The notes under the pieces are model-generated. The model did no database searches. It was not told where the DNA came from and saw only the letters and a program-made list of their open reading frames with translations. A stretch of DNA of 64,000 nucleotides, taken from NCBI RefSeq assembly GCF_015163075.1, contig NZ_JADDXU010000006.1, positions 461,499 to 525,498 on the forward strand. The letters are read 5' to 3'. The stretch is from Streptomyces justiciae (GTDB lineage Bacteria > Actinomycetota > Actinomycetes > Streptomycetales > Streptomycetaceae). Position numbers and translations under genes: made by a program. Within the stretch, counting starts at the first letter, position 1. Each line of letters starts with the position of its first letter. Below, in pieces: positions 1-7,129 of the stretch.

Positions 1-737
1 TCCAGGCCGTCGGTGATGTCGGCGGTGGTGAGGCTGGTGATGAGGGGCCGGCCCGTCGACTCGTCCTTCGTGGTGGTCGCGTGGTGCGCCCACACCCCGG
101 CGTAGCAGTCCGCCTGGAGCTCGACCTTGACCGCGTTGCTGCTCGCGCCCGTGCGCCCGTCCTGGGACCGGCTCAGCGTTCCCATCAGGTCCTGCACGTG
201 ATGCCCGTACTCGTGCGCGACGACATAGGCCTGCGCGAAGGCGCCGCCGCTCGCGCCGAACTTCGACCGCAGCTCGTCGAAGAAGCCGAGGTCCAGATAG
301 ACCTTCCGGTCGCCGGGGCAGTAGAACGGCCCGACCGCGGAGGTCGCCGACCCGCACGCCGTGCCCACCCGCTGGCTGAAGAAGACGGTGGGGGAGCGGG
401 AGTACGAGCCGCTGCGCCGCGCGAACTCCTGGTCCCAGTAGTCCTGCACGCTGTTGACCACGGCCACCATCCGGCAGTCGTCCCGGGTGTTCGCGTCTTG
501 CCCGGTCCGGCAGCTCTGCTGGACCTGCGCGAGACCGGACGCCGTGGCGGCGGGTTGGTCGGAGCCGCTGTCGGAGAGGCCCAGCTGGTCGGGGCCCACC
601 CCCAGGAACAGCCCCAGCAGCAGCGCGATCAGTCCGGCGACGCCGCCGCCGACGGTCGCCCTGCCTCCGGGGATGCGGCTGCCGCGCACGTCCTGGACCT
701 CGGAGGTGTCCAGTTTGGCGTCGTCGTCGAACTGCAT
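1..737 (-). CDS. Neutral zinc metallopeptidase (YpfJ/KPN_02809 type), C-terminus cut by window edge
   Basis: The gene runs off the left edge, so only the N-terminal ~245 residues are visible. Reading the minus strand from the ATG at 737 gives MQFDDD..., then a single hydrophobic segment at about residues 25-45 (anchor or uncleaved signal). A lumenal/extracellular domain follows, carrying VAHEYGHHVQDL, an HExxH zinc site, and later LQADCYAGVW, whose acidic residue probably completes the site. This matches the predicted neutral zinc metallopeptidase family, membrane-anchored proteins of about 300 residues with unknown substrate. An in-frame GTG at 755 is a possible alternative start. It is divergent from the ABC-F gene. 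Confidence 0.85.
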   Translation of the reverse strand, partial: MQFDDDAKLDTSEVQDVRGSRIPGGRATVGGGVAGLIALLLGLFLGVGPDQLGLSDSGSDQPAATASGLAQVQQSCRTGQDANTRDDCRMVAVVNSVQDYWDQEFARRSGSYSRSPTVFFSQRVGTACGSATSAVGPFYCPGDRKVYLDLGFFDELRSKFGASGGAFAQAYVVAHEYGHHVQDLMGTLSRSQDGRTGASSNAVKVELQADCYAGVWAHHATTTKDESTGRPLITSLTTADITDGL

Positions 738-832
738 GCCGTCATCGTGATCCACGGCTCCGGCACCCGCACCCGGAGCAGGCCGCGGTTCCCGAACACC
801 CGCACCCAGAAAAAGTGCTTGCACGCCCCCGT

Positions 833-838
833 TAGACT
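833..838 (+). promoter_or_regulatory. Candidate -10 box for the ABC-F transcript
   Basis: TAGACT fits the TAnnnT -10 pattern and lies 6 bases before an ATG at 845, the distance expected if transcription starts on that ATG. No convincing -35 is present at 17-18 bp spacing. TTGCAC at 819-824 is too close to pair with it. This is inference from sequence only. Confidence 0.3.
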
Positions 839-844
839 TGGCCC

Positions 845-868
845 ATGGCCATTCTCCTCGCGCATTAG
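845..868 (+). CDS. Possible 7-codon leader peptide (MAILLAH) upstream of the ABC-F gene
   Basis: ATG at 845 is followed by six sense codons and TAG at 866-868, giving MAILLAH. It ends 59 bases before the ABC-F start. It has no Shine-Dalgarno sequence but sits just behind a -10-like TAGACT, so it could be read from a leaderless mRNA. Short upstream ORFs are known to control several ABC-F resistance genes by ribosome stalling. Whether this one is translated is unknown, and chance occurrence of such a short frame is easy. Confidence 0.25.
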   Translation: MAILLAH

Positions 869-927
869 ACGGCGGGAACGTCCTCAGCCGCCCACAACCC
901 GTCAAACACACGCCCTGGAGTCTGTCC

Positions 928-2526
928 GTGATCTCCGCCACCGGTATCGAGCTGCGCGCCGGCGCCCGAGTCCTCATCGAGTCCGCCACCTTCCGAGTCG
1001 CCAAGGGCGACCGCATCGGCCTGGTCGGCCGCAACGGCGCGGGGAAGACCACCCTCACCAAGTGCCTCGCCGGCGAGGGCATCCCCGCCGCCGGCCAGAT
1101 CACCCGCTCCGGCGAGGTCGGCTACCTCCCGCAGGACCCCCGCACCGGCGACCTCGACGTCCTCGCCCGCGACCGCATCCTCTCCGCGCGCGGCCTCGAC
1201 GTACTGATCCGCAAGATGCGCGAGAACGAACAGCGGATCGCCAACGGCCAGGGCGCCACCCGCGAGAAGGCGCTCAAGCAGTACGAGCGCCAGGAGACGG
1301 AGTTCCTCACCAAGGGCGGGTACGCCGCCGAGGCCGAGGCCGCCACCATCGCCGCCGCGCTGAACCTGCCCGACCGGGTGCTCGGCCAGCCGCTGCACAC
1401 CCTCTCCGGTGGTCAGCGCCGCCGTATCGAGCTGGCCCGCATCCTGTTCTCGGACGCGGACACGCTGCTCCTCGACGAGCCGACGAACCACCTCGACGCC
1501 GACTCGATCGTCTGGCTGCGCGACTACCTCAAGACCTACCGCGGCGGCTTCATCGTGATCTCCCACGACGTCGACCTGGTCGAGACGGTCGTGAACAAGG
1601 TCTTCTACCTGGACGCCAACCGCGCCCAGATCGACGTCTACAACATGGGCTGGAAGCTCTACCAGCAGCAGCGCGAGGCCGACGAGAAGCGCCGCAAGCG
1701 CGAGCGGCAGAACGCCGAGAAGAAGGCCGCCGCCCTGCACTCGCAGGCCGACAAGATGCGCGCCAAGGCCACCAAGACGGTCGCCGCGCAGAACATGGCC
1801 AAGCGCGCCGACCGGCTGCTCGCGGGCCTGGAGGCGGTCCGGGTCTCCGACAAGGTCGCCAAGCTCCGCTTCCCGGAGCCCGCGCCCTGCGGCAAGACCC
1901 CGTTGACCGCCGAGGGCCTGTCGAAGTCCTACGGCTCGCTGGAGATCTTCACCGACGTCGACCTGGCGATCGACAAGGGGTCGAGGGTGGTCATCCTCGG
2001 GCTCAACGGTGCGGGCAAGACGACCCTGTTGCGGCTCCTCGCGGGTGCCGAGCAGCCGGACACCGGTGCGGTCGTGCCCGGTCATGGCCTCAAGATCGGC
2101 TACTACGCCCAGGAACATGAGACGCTCGACCCCGAGCGCTCGGTCCTGGAGAACATGCGCTCCTCCGCACCCGACCTGGACCTGGTCGAGGTCCGCAAGG
2201 TGCTGGGCTCCTTCCTGTTCTCCGGCGACGACGTCGACAAGCCCGCCGGCGTCCTCTCCGGTGGTGAGAAGACCCGTCTCGCCCTCGCCACCCTGGTGGT
2301 GTCGTCGGCGAACGTGCTGCTGCTCGACGAGCCCACCAACAACCTCGACCCGGCCAGCCGCGAGGAGATCCTCGGCGCGCTGCGCACCTACAAGGGCGCC
2401 GTCGTCCTGGTCACCCACGACGAGGGCGCCGTCGAGGCGCTCCAGCCGGAGCGGATCATTCTGCTGCCGGACGGCGTCGAGGACCTGTGGGGCGCCGACT
2501 ACGCGGATCTGGTCGCCCTGGCTTGA
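928..2526 (+). CDS. ABC-F family ATP-binding protein (ribosome-associated type)
   Basis: This 532-residue protein has two ABC ATPase domains in one chain and no membrane segments, the ABC-F layout. Domain 1 has GRNGAGKT at about residue 33 and signature LSGGQRRR at about 158. Domain 2 has GLNGAGKT at about 359 and LSGGEKTR at about 442. The region between them, around residues 235-300, is a long Lys/Arg/Glu/Gln-rich helical linker, the part that reaches the ribosomal P/E site in EttA and resistance ABC-F proteins. GTG at 928 is preferred because GGAG lies 7 bases upstream and the protein then begins with the first ABC strand. An upstream in-frame TTG would add unrelated residues. Role in translation or antibiotic protection cannot be separated from sequence. 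A hairpin terminator follows. Confidence 0.9.
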   Translation: MISATGIELRAGARVLIESATFRVAKGDRIGLVGRNGAGKTTLTKCLAGEGIPAAGQITRSGEVGYLPQDPRTGDLDVLARDRILSARGLDVLIRKMRENEQRIANGQGATREKALKQYERQETEFLTKGGYAAEAEAATIAAALNLPDRVLGQPLHTLSGGQRRRIELARILFSDADTLLLDEPTNHLDADSIVWLRDYLKTYRGGFIVISHDVDLVETVVNKVFYLDANRAQIDVYNMGWKLYQQQREADEKRRKRERQNAEKKAAALHSQADKMRAKATKTVAAQNMAKRADRLLAGLEAVRVSDKVAKLRFPEPAPCGKTPLTAEGLSKSYGSLEIFTDVDLAIDKGSRVVILGLNGAGKTTLLRLLAGAEQPDTGAVVPGHGLKIGYYAQEHETLDPERSVLENMRSSAPDLDLVEVRKVLGSFLFSGDDVDKPAGVLSGGEKTRLALATLVVSSANVLLLDEPTNNLDPASREEILGALRTYKGAVVLVTHDEGAVEALQPERIILLPDGVEDLWGADYADLVALA

Positions 2527-2626
2527 TCGAATGCGTGATCCACGGCGTATGGATCATTCGGCTTACCGGTGATCCATCATCTGTGTGAGATCTCCTCGTA
2601 CCGGGGTGTGTCCTACATCCATTTCG

Positions 2627-2659
2627 CGGCCGATCCCTTTGTCGACAAGGGATCGGCCG
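2627..2659 (+). terminator. Hairpin terminator after the ABC-F gene
   Basis: A perfect 13-bp stem (2627-2639 with 2647-2659) encloses a 7-base loop containing GTCGAC. It lies 100 bases after the ABC-F stop. There is no strong T run, as is usual in Streptomyces. The rest of 2660-2861 holds only promoter-like sequence and one palindrome. Confidence 0.7.
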
Positions 2660-2722
2660 TCGTACGTCTCTGACCTGCCCCTTCACAAATGAACCCGTTC
2701 GGCGGTACGAACGTGCCGCGAT

Positions 2723-2737
2723 GGAATCCCGGATTCC
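2723..2737. promoter_or_regulatory. 15-bp palindrome upstream of the small HTH gene
   Basis: GGAATC-CCG-GATTCC is an inverted repeat with 6-bp arms, about 125 bases before the HTH gene start and in a gene-free stretch. It could be an operator, possibly for the HTH protein itself. No matching known consensus was recognised. Confidence 0.3.
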
Positions 2738-2861
2738 GTATGTGGGGATGCGCTCCTGTCGTCACAACCTTGTCTTACGGACCTTGCCGAATGGGTGGCC
2801 AGGAAGCCCGGGAGGGGTGATCATGAGGAGACCAGAGCGCACTTCCCATGAGGAGGCACGG

Positions 2862-3083
2862 GTGGCCGAGACTCTGAAGAAGGGCAGCCGGGTGACCGGC
2901 GCCGCGCGCGACAAGCTCGCGGCAGACCTGAAGAAGAAGTACGACTCCGGTGCGAGCATCCGGGCGCTGGCCGAAGAGACCGGCCGCTCGTATGGCTTCG
3001 TACACCGGATGCTCAGCGAGTCGGGCGTCACGCTTCGTGGGCGTGGCGGCGCGACCCGGGGCAAGAAGGCCGCGTCGTCCTGA
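2862..3083 (+). CDS. Small helix-turn-helix protein, 73 aa
   Basis: The protein begins with a Lys-rich N-terminus (AETLKKGSR), has one helix-turn-helix at about residues 25-55 (SIRALAEETGRSYGFVHRML), and ends with a basic tail rich in Gly, Arg and Lys. It looks like a compact DNA-binding protein conserved in streptomycetes, without an effector domain. The GTG at 2862 is chosen because AGGAGG stands at 2851-2856. An in-frame ATG at 2823 with its own GGAGG is a real alternative that would add 13 residues. It is a single-gene unit flanked by hairpins on both sides. Function is unknown; it could be a nucleoid-associated or autoregulatory protein. Confidence 0.8.
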   Translation: MAETLKKGSRVTGAARDKLAADLKKKYDSGASIRALAEETGRSYGFVHRMLSESGVTLRGRGGATRGKKAASS

Positions 3084-3113
3084 TTCCGGGCGGCCCCTCG
3101 GCTTCGATGGTGG

Positions 3114-3145
3114 CCACCCGGTCGGTCGGCTGACCGTCCGGGTGG
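3114..3145 (+). terminator. Hairpin terminator after the small HTH gene
   Basis: Arms 3114-3127 and 3132-3145 pair over 14 positions with one mismatch around a 4-base loop, 30 bases after the HTH stop codon. Confidence 0.65.
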
Positions 3146-3163
3146 TTACTGTGCAGTCACTTA

Positions 3164-3183
3164 GCCGTGCCGTGTGGCACGGC
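3164..3183. promoter_or_regulatory. Inverted repeat just before the crotonase gene
   Basis: GCCGTGCC-GTGT-GGCACGGC is a perfect 8-bp inverted repeat ending 17 bases before the GGAGG of the crotonase gene. It may be an operator or a 5'-UTR hairpin. It is too close to the start to be a terminator of that gene, but could add to the terminator at 3114-3145. Confidence 0.35.
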
Positions 3184-3211
3184 GGATGACCGCACTCATC
3201 GGAGGCGCCCC

Positions 3212-4006
3212 ATGGGCCAGGAACTCGTTCCCCTGCTCGACAAGGACGGCGTACGGCTCACCGTCGAGGACACCCTCGCCACGGTGACGCTGACCAACCC
3301 GGCCAAGCTCAACGCGCAGAGCCCCGCTCTGTGGCGGACGCTCGCCGAGGCGGGTCGGCTCGTGCCGGGCTCCGTCCGGGTCGTCGTGCTGCGCGGTGAG
3401 GGCAAGTCCTTCTCCGCGGGGCTCGACCGGCAGATGTTCACGCCGGAGGGGATCGAGGGCGAGCCGTCGTTCATCGACCTCGCCCGTAGTGGTGACGCCG
3501 AACTCGACGCTGCCATCGCGGAGTTCCAGGAGGGCTTCACCTGGTGGCGGCGGAGCGACATCGTGTCCATCGCCGCCGTCCAGGGGCATGCCATCGGGGC
3601 GGGCTTCCAGCTCGCGCTCGCCTGCGACCTTCGCGTCGTCGCCGACGACGTGCAGTTCGCCATGCGCGAGACCGGTCTGGGCCTGGTCCCTGACCTCACG
3701 GGCACGAACCCGCTCGTCTCGCTGGTCGGCTACGCCCGTGCGCTGGAGATCTGCGCCACCGGGCGCTTCGTCCTGGCCGAGGAAGCCGTCAACACCGGCC
3801 TCGCCAACATCGCCGTCCCCCGGGACCAGCTCGACGACGCCGTACGCGACCTCGCCGGCGCCCTGCTGGCCGCGCCGCGGGACGCCGTCATCGAGACCAA
3901 GGCGCTGCTCCGCGGTGCCCAGGACCGCACCTACGACGAGCAGCGCGCCGCCGAGCGTGCCGCACAGGCGCGCCGACTGCGCGACCTGGCCGGCATCGGC
4001 GAATAG
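3212..4006 (+). CDS. Enoyl-CoA hydratase/isomerase (crotonase) family protein
   Basis: This 264-residue protein has crotonase hallmarks. VVLRGEGKSFSAGLD around residues 60-75 forms the first oxyanion-hole loop. AAVQGHAIGAGFQLALACDLR around 125-145 forms the second. GLGLVPDLTGT, about 30 residues later, matches the usual active-site segment. The family uses acyl-CoA thioesters for hydration, isomerisation or related chemistry in the cytoplasm. One glutamate (RETGLG) is in place, but the exact reaction cannot be assigned. ATG 3212 has GGAGG at 3201-3205. It stands alone, convergent with the next gene. Confidence 0.9.
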   Translation: MGQELVPLLDKDGVRLTVEDTLATVTLTNPAKLNAQSPALWRTLAEAGRLVPGSVRVVVLRGEGKSFSAGLDRQMFTPEGIEGEPSFIDLARSGDAELDAAIAEFQEGFTWWRRSDIVSIAAVQGHAIGAGFQLALACDLRVVADDVQFAMRETGLGLVPDLTGTNPLVSLVGYARALEICATGRFVLAEEAVNTGLANIAVPRDQLDDAVRDLAGALLAAPRDAVIETKALLRGAQDRTYDEQRAAERAAQARRLRDLAGIGE

Positions 4007-4019
4007 CCCTCACAGGCGT

Positions 4020-4700
4020 TCACCCGACCGTGGTGACCAGCACCGCCACCGTCGGATGACCGGGGAGCGCCTTCCCCACCTGCTCGCGGACCGCCCGGGC
4101 CACGTCCAGCGCCCGGTGGTCCGCGTCGACCGCCACCTCCACCCGGACGTGGCGCCGCGGCAGCGCCGCCTCGCTCCGCACCGTCTGCCCCAGCGCGGCG
4201 GTGAGCCCCGCGACACCGGGCACCGCGAGGGCGGCGGCCGCCGCGGGATCGTCGGCCACCACGGCCGACGGCGGCTCGGGCTGTCGTACGGCAGGGGCCT
4301 CCGGCTCCTCGTCCAGCAGCGCCGTCACCTCCAGATCGACCTCCGCCACCGCCAGCCCCAGCAGCTCCGTGGCGGCGGTCGCCAGGCCCGCCCGCAGCCG
4401 TTCCGCCGTCGTCGGCAGCGGCTCCTGCGCGGTCGCCGCGAATCGCGCCGAGACCCGCAACGGCCCCGGCGGCAGCGCGCTCGGCGGCGGCGGTACGACG
4501 GGCTCGTGCGCCGCCTCCGGATCGGCGAGCGCGATCCGCAGCGACTCCAGACGTACGCCGCGCAACCCTCGTACCGCACGCCGCAGCACCGCCTCGGCCG
4601 CCTCCTCCGCGATCCACGCGCCGTCGCGCGCGCCACCCAGGGGGAGCAGTCTGCCGAGGCCGAGCTGATGCCGTACGGACTGTGTCCATCGGTCGGTCAT
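4020..4700 (-). CDS. Hypothetical protein divergent from the Asp23 operon (annotated in streptomycetes as P10-family)
   Basis: This is a 226-residue protein starting MTDRWTQSVRHQ. It has no membrane segment and no motif I can tie to an enzyme. It consists of an N-terminal part about amphipathic helices, a Pro-rich break near residue 85, and a C-terminal half (RRHVRVEVAVDADHRALDVARAVREQV) whose pattern resembles Asp23/Gls24 domains, which alternate beta strands with an amphipathic helix. It starts 87 bases from the first Asp23 gene on the opposite strand, so the two probably share a control region and a process. The automatic name 'nucleopolyhedrovirus P10' is not supported by anything I see. 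Confidence 0.7.
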   Translation of the reverse strand: MTDRWTQSVRHQLGLGRLLPLGGARDGAWIAEEAAEAVLRRAVRGLRGVRLESLRIALADPEAAHEPVVPPPPSALPPGPLRVSARFAATAQEPLPTTAERLRAGLATAATELLGLAVAEVDLEVTALLDEEPEAPAVRQPEPPSAVVADDPAAAAALAVPGVAGLTAALGQTVRSEAALPRRHVRVEVAVDADHRALDVARAVREQVGKALPGHPTVAVLVTTVG

Positions 4701-4787
4701 TGCTCCAGCCTGCCGCATCTCCGGCGCGCGCGGACGCAACCCCACTTACGGTGGTTCAAGGACGACGATCGAAAGGGATGTACGGCG

Positions 4788-5252
4788 ATGACTGAGCAGA
4801 CGCAGACTCCCGACATGGAGACCGCCACGCAGCCGCGCAAGGCCGTCAAGCGCGGCGGCGGTGACCCGGCGACCCGCGGGCGGACCACCATCGCCGACGG
4901 AGTCGTGGAGAAGATCGCCGGGCTGGCAGCCCGGGACGTCCTCGGCGTGCACGCCATGGGCAGCGGGCTCTCCCGCACCTTCGGGGCCGTCCGCGACCGG
5001 GTGCCCGGCGGCTCGAAGTCCGTGACACGCGGCGTGAAGGCCGAGGTCGGCGAGGTGCAGACCGCCCTCGACCTGGAGATCGTCGTCGACTACGGCGTGT
5101 CGATCTCCGACGTGGCGCACGCCGTCCGGGAGAACGTCATCGCGGCGGTGGAGCGGATGACCGGCCTCGAGGTCGTCGAGGTCAACATCGCGGTGAGCGA
5201 CGTGAAACTGCCCGAGGAAGAGGACGAGGAGCCGGAGCCCCGGATCCAGTGA
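4788..5252 (+). CDS. Asp23/Gls24 family envelope stress response protein
   Basis: The 154-residue protein has a disordered N-terminus followed by the Asp23 core from about residue 30: GRTTIADGVVEKIAGLAARDVLGV, then a beta hairpin and IVVDYGVSISDVAHAVRENVIAAVERMTGLEVVEVNIAVSDV. The C-terminus is acidic. In Firmicutes, Asp23 is an abundant protein tethered to the membrane by AmaP. Here it leads an operon that ends with an AmaP-like gene, so the same tethering is likely. ATG 4788 follows a GAAAGGGA ribosome site. Confidence 0.9.
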   Translation: MTEQTQTPDMETATQPRKAVKRGGGDPATRGRTTIADGVVEKIAGLAARDVLGVHAMGSGLSRTFGAVRDRVPGGSKSVTRGVKAEVGEVQTALDLEIVVDYGVSISDVAHAVRENVIAAVERMTGLEVVEVNIAVSDVKLPEEEDEEPEPRIQ

Positions 5253-5283
5253 ACGGTTTCCGTACGGCTGAGGGGAGTGCGGC

Positions 5284-5484
5284 ATGAGCATGGCCGTGAT
5301 CGGCATGATCGCCGGTATGGCGCTGGGCTTCGCCGGGTACTTCGGCGGGTTCGGAGCCTTCCTGCTGGTGGCGGCCCTGGGCGCGATCGGGTTCGTCGTC
5401 GGCCGCTTCATGGAAGGGGACCTGGAGATCGGCGACTTCTTCCGCACCCGCGACGACCGCCGTGACCGGCGGGGACCCAGATGA
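5284..5484 (+). CDS. Small integral membrane protein in the Asp23 operon
   Basis: A 66-residue protein with two hydrophobic stretches (about residues 3-20 and 24-44, Gly/Ala/Phe-rich), then an acidic linker and a very basic tail (TRDDRRDRRGPR). This resembles the short DUF2273-like membrane proteins found beside asp23/amaP in Firmicutes, though that family assignment is inference. The ATG is preceded by GGGGAG. Its stop overlaps the next start in ATGA at 5481-5484, so translation is probably coupled. Confidence 0.75.
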   Translation: MSMAVIGMIAGMALGFAGYFGGFGAFLLVAALGAIGFVVGRFMEGDLEIGDFFRTRDDRRDRRGPR

Positions 5485-5855
5485 CCGCCGAGACCGGCGA
5501 GCTGCGCAGACCCCTGACCGTCGTACCACCAGGTGAGCGCGGCGCGACCAGGATCGCCGACCGCGTCGTGGCGAAGATCGCCTCGCAGGCGGCGCGCGAG
5601 GCGATCGGGGAGGTCCCGGACGAGGCCGCGCCCGCGCACGCCACCGTGGTGGTCCACCACGACGTCGCCCGCGTCCACGTCCACCTCGAACTCGGCTACC
5701 CCACCGACATCGGCGCCCGTTGCGCGCGCGTGCGTCGACATGTGGTGGAGCGGGTACGCGCGTTGGTGGGAATGGAGGTGTCGGAGGTCGCGGTCCAGGT
5801 CGAGCGGCTGCATCTGACCCCGGCGCACGGCGCGGCACAGGGGAGGACGCGATGA
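5481..5855 (+). CDS. Second Asp23/Gls24-like protein
   Basis: A 124-residue divergent Asp23 paralogue. The core reads RIADRVVAKIASQAAREAIGEVPDEA, then VHHDVARVHVHLELGYPTDIGARCARVRRHVVERVRALVGMEVSEVAVQVERL, matching the strand-helix-strand pattern of the first copy at lower identity. It has no membrane segment. It overlaps both neighbours by 4 bases (ATGA at 5481 and 5852). It probably forms mixed assemblies with the first Asp23 protein at the membrane. Confidence 0.8.
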   Translation: MTAETGELRRPLTVVPPGERGATRIADRVVAKIASQAAREAIGEVPDEAAPAHATVVVHHDVARVHVHLELGYPTDIGARCARVRRHVVERVRALVGMEVSEVAVQVERLHLTPAHGAAQGRTR

Positions 5856-6490
5856 GCGAGCCCCAGGGCTCCGAAGGCACGACCCAACGACTGCCGGTTC
5901 TGGAGAAGCCGACCGAGCCGGACCCTTCGCCACCTGCCCTTGAGGGCGGCGAAGGCCGCTTCTGGTCGCCCCGGCGCGTCCCCGCGGCCGTCGTCGCGGT
6001 GCTGCTCCTCGCCGTCGCCGGACTCTTCCTCTACGACATCGCGGCCGTCCGCGCCGAACAGCCGGCCATGCGCTGGCGCCGCGAACTGGCGACCCAGCTC
6101 GCCGAGCGCCCCCTGGACGACACCTGGGTCCTCGTCGGCGCCGGCGTCGCCGCCGCCCTCGGCCTCTGGCTGGTCGTCCTCGCCGCCACCCCCGGTCTGC
6201 GCGGCCTCCTGCCCATGCGGCGCACCCACACGGACGTACGGGCCGGACTGCACCGCGAGGCCGCCGCCCTCGTCCTGCGCGACCGGGCCGTCGAGGTCGC
6301 CGGCGTGCAGTCGGTCCGGGTCCGGCTCTCCCGCGCCAAGGCCGACGTCAGCGCGGTCTCCCACTTCCGTGAACTGGACGACGTACGCGCCGATCTGGAC
6401 GCCGTGCTCGGCGACGCGATCCAGGGACTGGGCCTGGCCCGGCCGCCGTCGCTGTCGCTGCATGTGCGGCGGCCCGGGAAGAAGGGGTGA
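5852..6490 (+). CDS. DUF6286-type membrane protein of the Asp23 operon
   Basis: A 212-residue protein: a hydrophilic N-terminus of about 45 residues, two transmembrane segments (about 48-70 and 92-112) separated by an extracytoplasmic loop with WRRELATQLAERPLDD, then a cytoplasmic domain with strand-helix pattern (GLHREAAALVLRDRAVEVAGVQSVRVRL). That fold plan mirrors AmaP. DUF6286 is the family name I recall for this Streptomyces protein. It is translationally coupled on both sides and likely forms part of the membrane anchor for Asp23. Confidence 0.75.
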   Translation: MSEPQGSEGTTQRLPVLEKPTEPDPSPPALEGGEGRFWSPRRVPAAVVAVLLLAVAGLFLYDIAAVRAEQPAMRWRRELATQLAERPLDDTWVLVGAGVAAALGLWLVVLAATPGLRGLLPMRRTHTDVRAGLHREAAALVLRDRAVEVAGVQSVRVRLSRAKADVSAVSHFRELDDVRADLDAVLGDAIQGLGLARPPSLSLHVRRPGKKG

Positions 6491-7074
6491 GGGCCGTGCT
6501 CAGGGTCGTCAACCGGGTGCTGCTGGGCCTGATCGGGCTCGTGCTGGTCGTCGTGGGCGGCGCGGTGCTGGCCGTGGGGCTGGGCGCGAACCCGCCCTCC
6601 TGGTGGATCCACGACAGCCGCCACGACGTACTCCTCGACACCGCCGAACGCACCCGCTGGGAGGGCCACGGATGGTGGTGGCCGACGGTCCTCGCCGTAC
6701 TGGCCGTTCTCGTCCTGCTCGCCCTGTGGTGGCTGGTCGCGAACCTGCGCCGCCACCGCCTCACCGAGGTCCTGGTCGACACCGGCGACGGCGAGGGCGC
6801 GCTGCTGCGCGGCCGGGCCTTGGAGGGCGTACTGGCCGACGAGGCCACGCGGTTGGACGGCGTCGCCCACGCCCAGGTGCATCTGAGGGGCCGCCGCAAC
6901 GCCCCGGAGACCCGCGTACGGCTCCTGCTGGAACCGCACGTGGACCCCGGGACGGCATTGAGCCACGTGACGGCCGAGGCGCTGACGCACGCGAGGAATT
7001 CGGCGGGCCTGGAGTCACTGCCGGCGGAGGTCCGCATGAAGGCGGTCAAGCACCGGGCAGAGAGGGTCAGTTGA
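6487..7074 (+). CDS. amaP: AmaP-like alkaline shock response membrane anchor protein
   Basis: A 195-residue protein with a first transmembrane segment near residues 8-32, a short external loop (WWIHDSRHDVLLDTAERTRW), a second segment near 62-84, and a cytoplasmic domain of about 110 residues. AmaP anchors Asp23 at the membrane in Staphylococcus. The two-helix plus cytosolic-domain layout and the operon position support the same role. The GTG start overlaps the preceding stop in GTGA. It closes the operon; an intergenic repeat follows. Confidence 0.75.
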   Translation: MRAVLRVVNRVLLGLIGLVLVVVGGAVLAVGLGANPPSWWIHDSRHDVLLDTAERTRWEGHGWWWPTVLAVLAVLVLLALWWLVANLRRHRLTEVLVDTGDGEGALLRGRALEGVLADEATRLDGVAHAQVHLRGRRNAPETRVRLLLEPHVDPGTALSHVTAEALTHARNSAGLESLPAEVRMKAVKHRAERVS

Positions 7075-7083
7075 GGTTCTGTC

Positions 7084-7129
7084 TTTAGGGGCGCGGGGAA
7101 CTGCACGCCCAGCCCCCACCGGCCGCAGC
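7084..7129. repeat. Streptomyces intergenic repeat with core AGGGGCGCGGGG, copy 1
   Basis: The stretch contains TTAGGGGCGCGGGGAACTGC followed by a CAGCCCCCACCGGCC half. The same core occurs at 34631 and, inverted, at 57358-57388. All three are between genes. It lies between convergent genes here. Confidence 0.65.

Noticed and set aside
865..2418. Long open frame antisense to the ABC-F gene
   Set aside because: High G+C genomes have long antisense frames by codon-position bias. This one is Gly/Leu/Val-rich without motifs and lies fully inside a clear ABC-F gene.
4020..4700. Baculovirus P10 family assignment
   Set aside because: Nothing in the sequence supports relation to a viral fibril protein. 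It is likely an artefact of automatic annotation for low-complexity Pro/Ala sequence.
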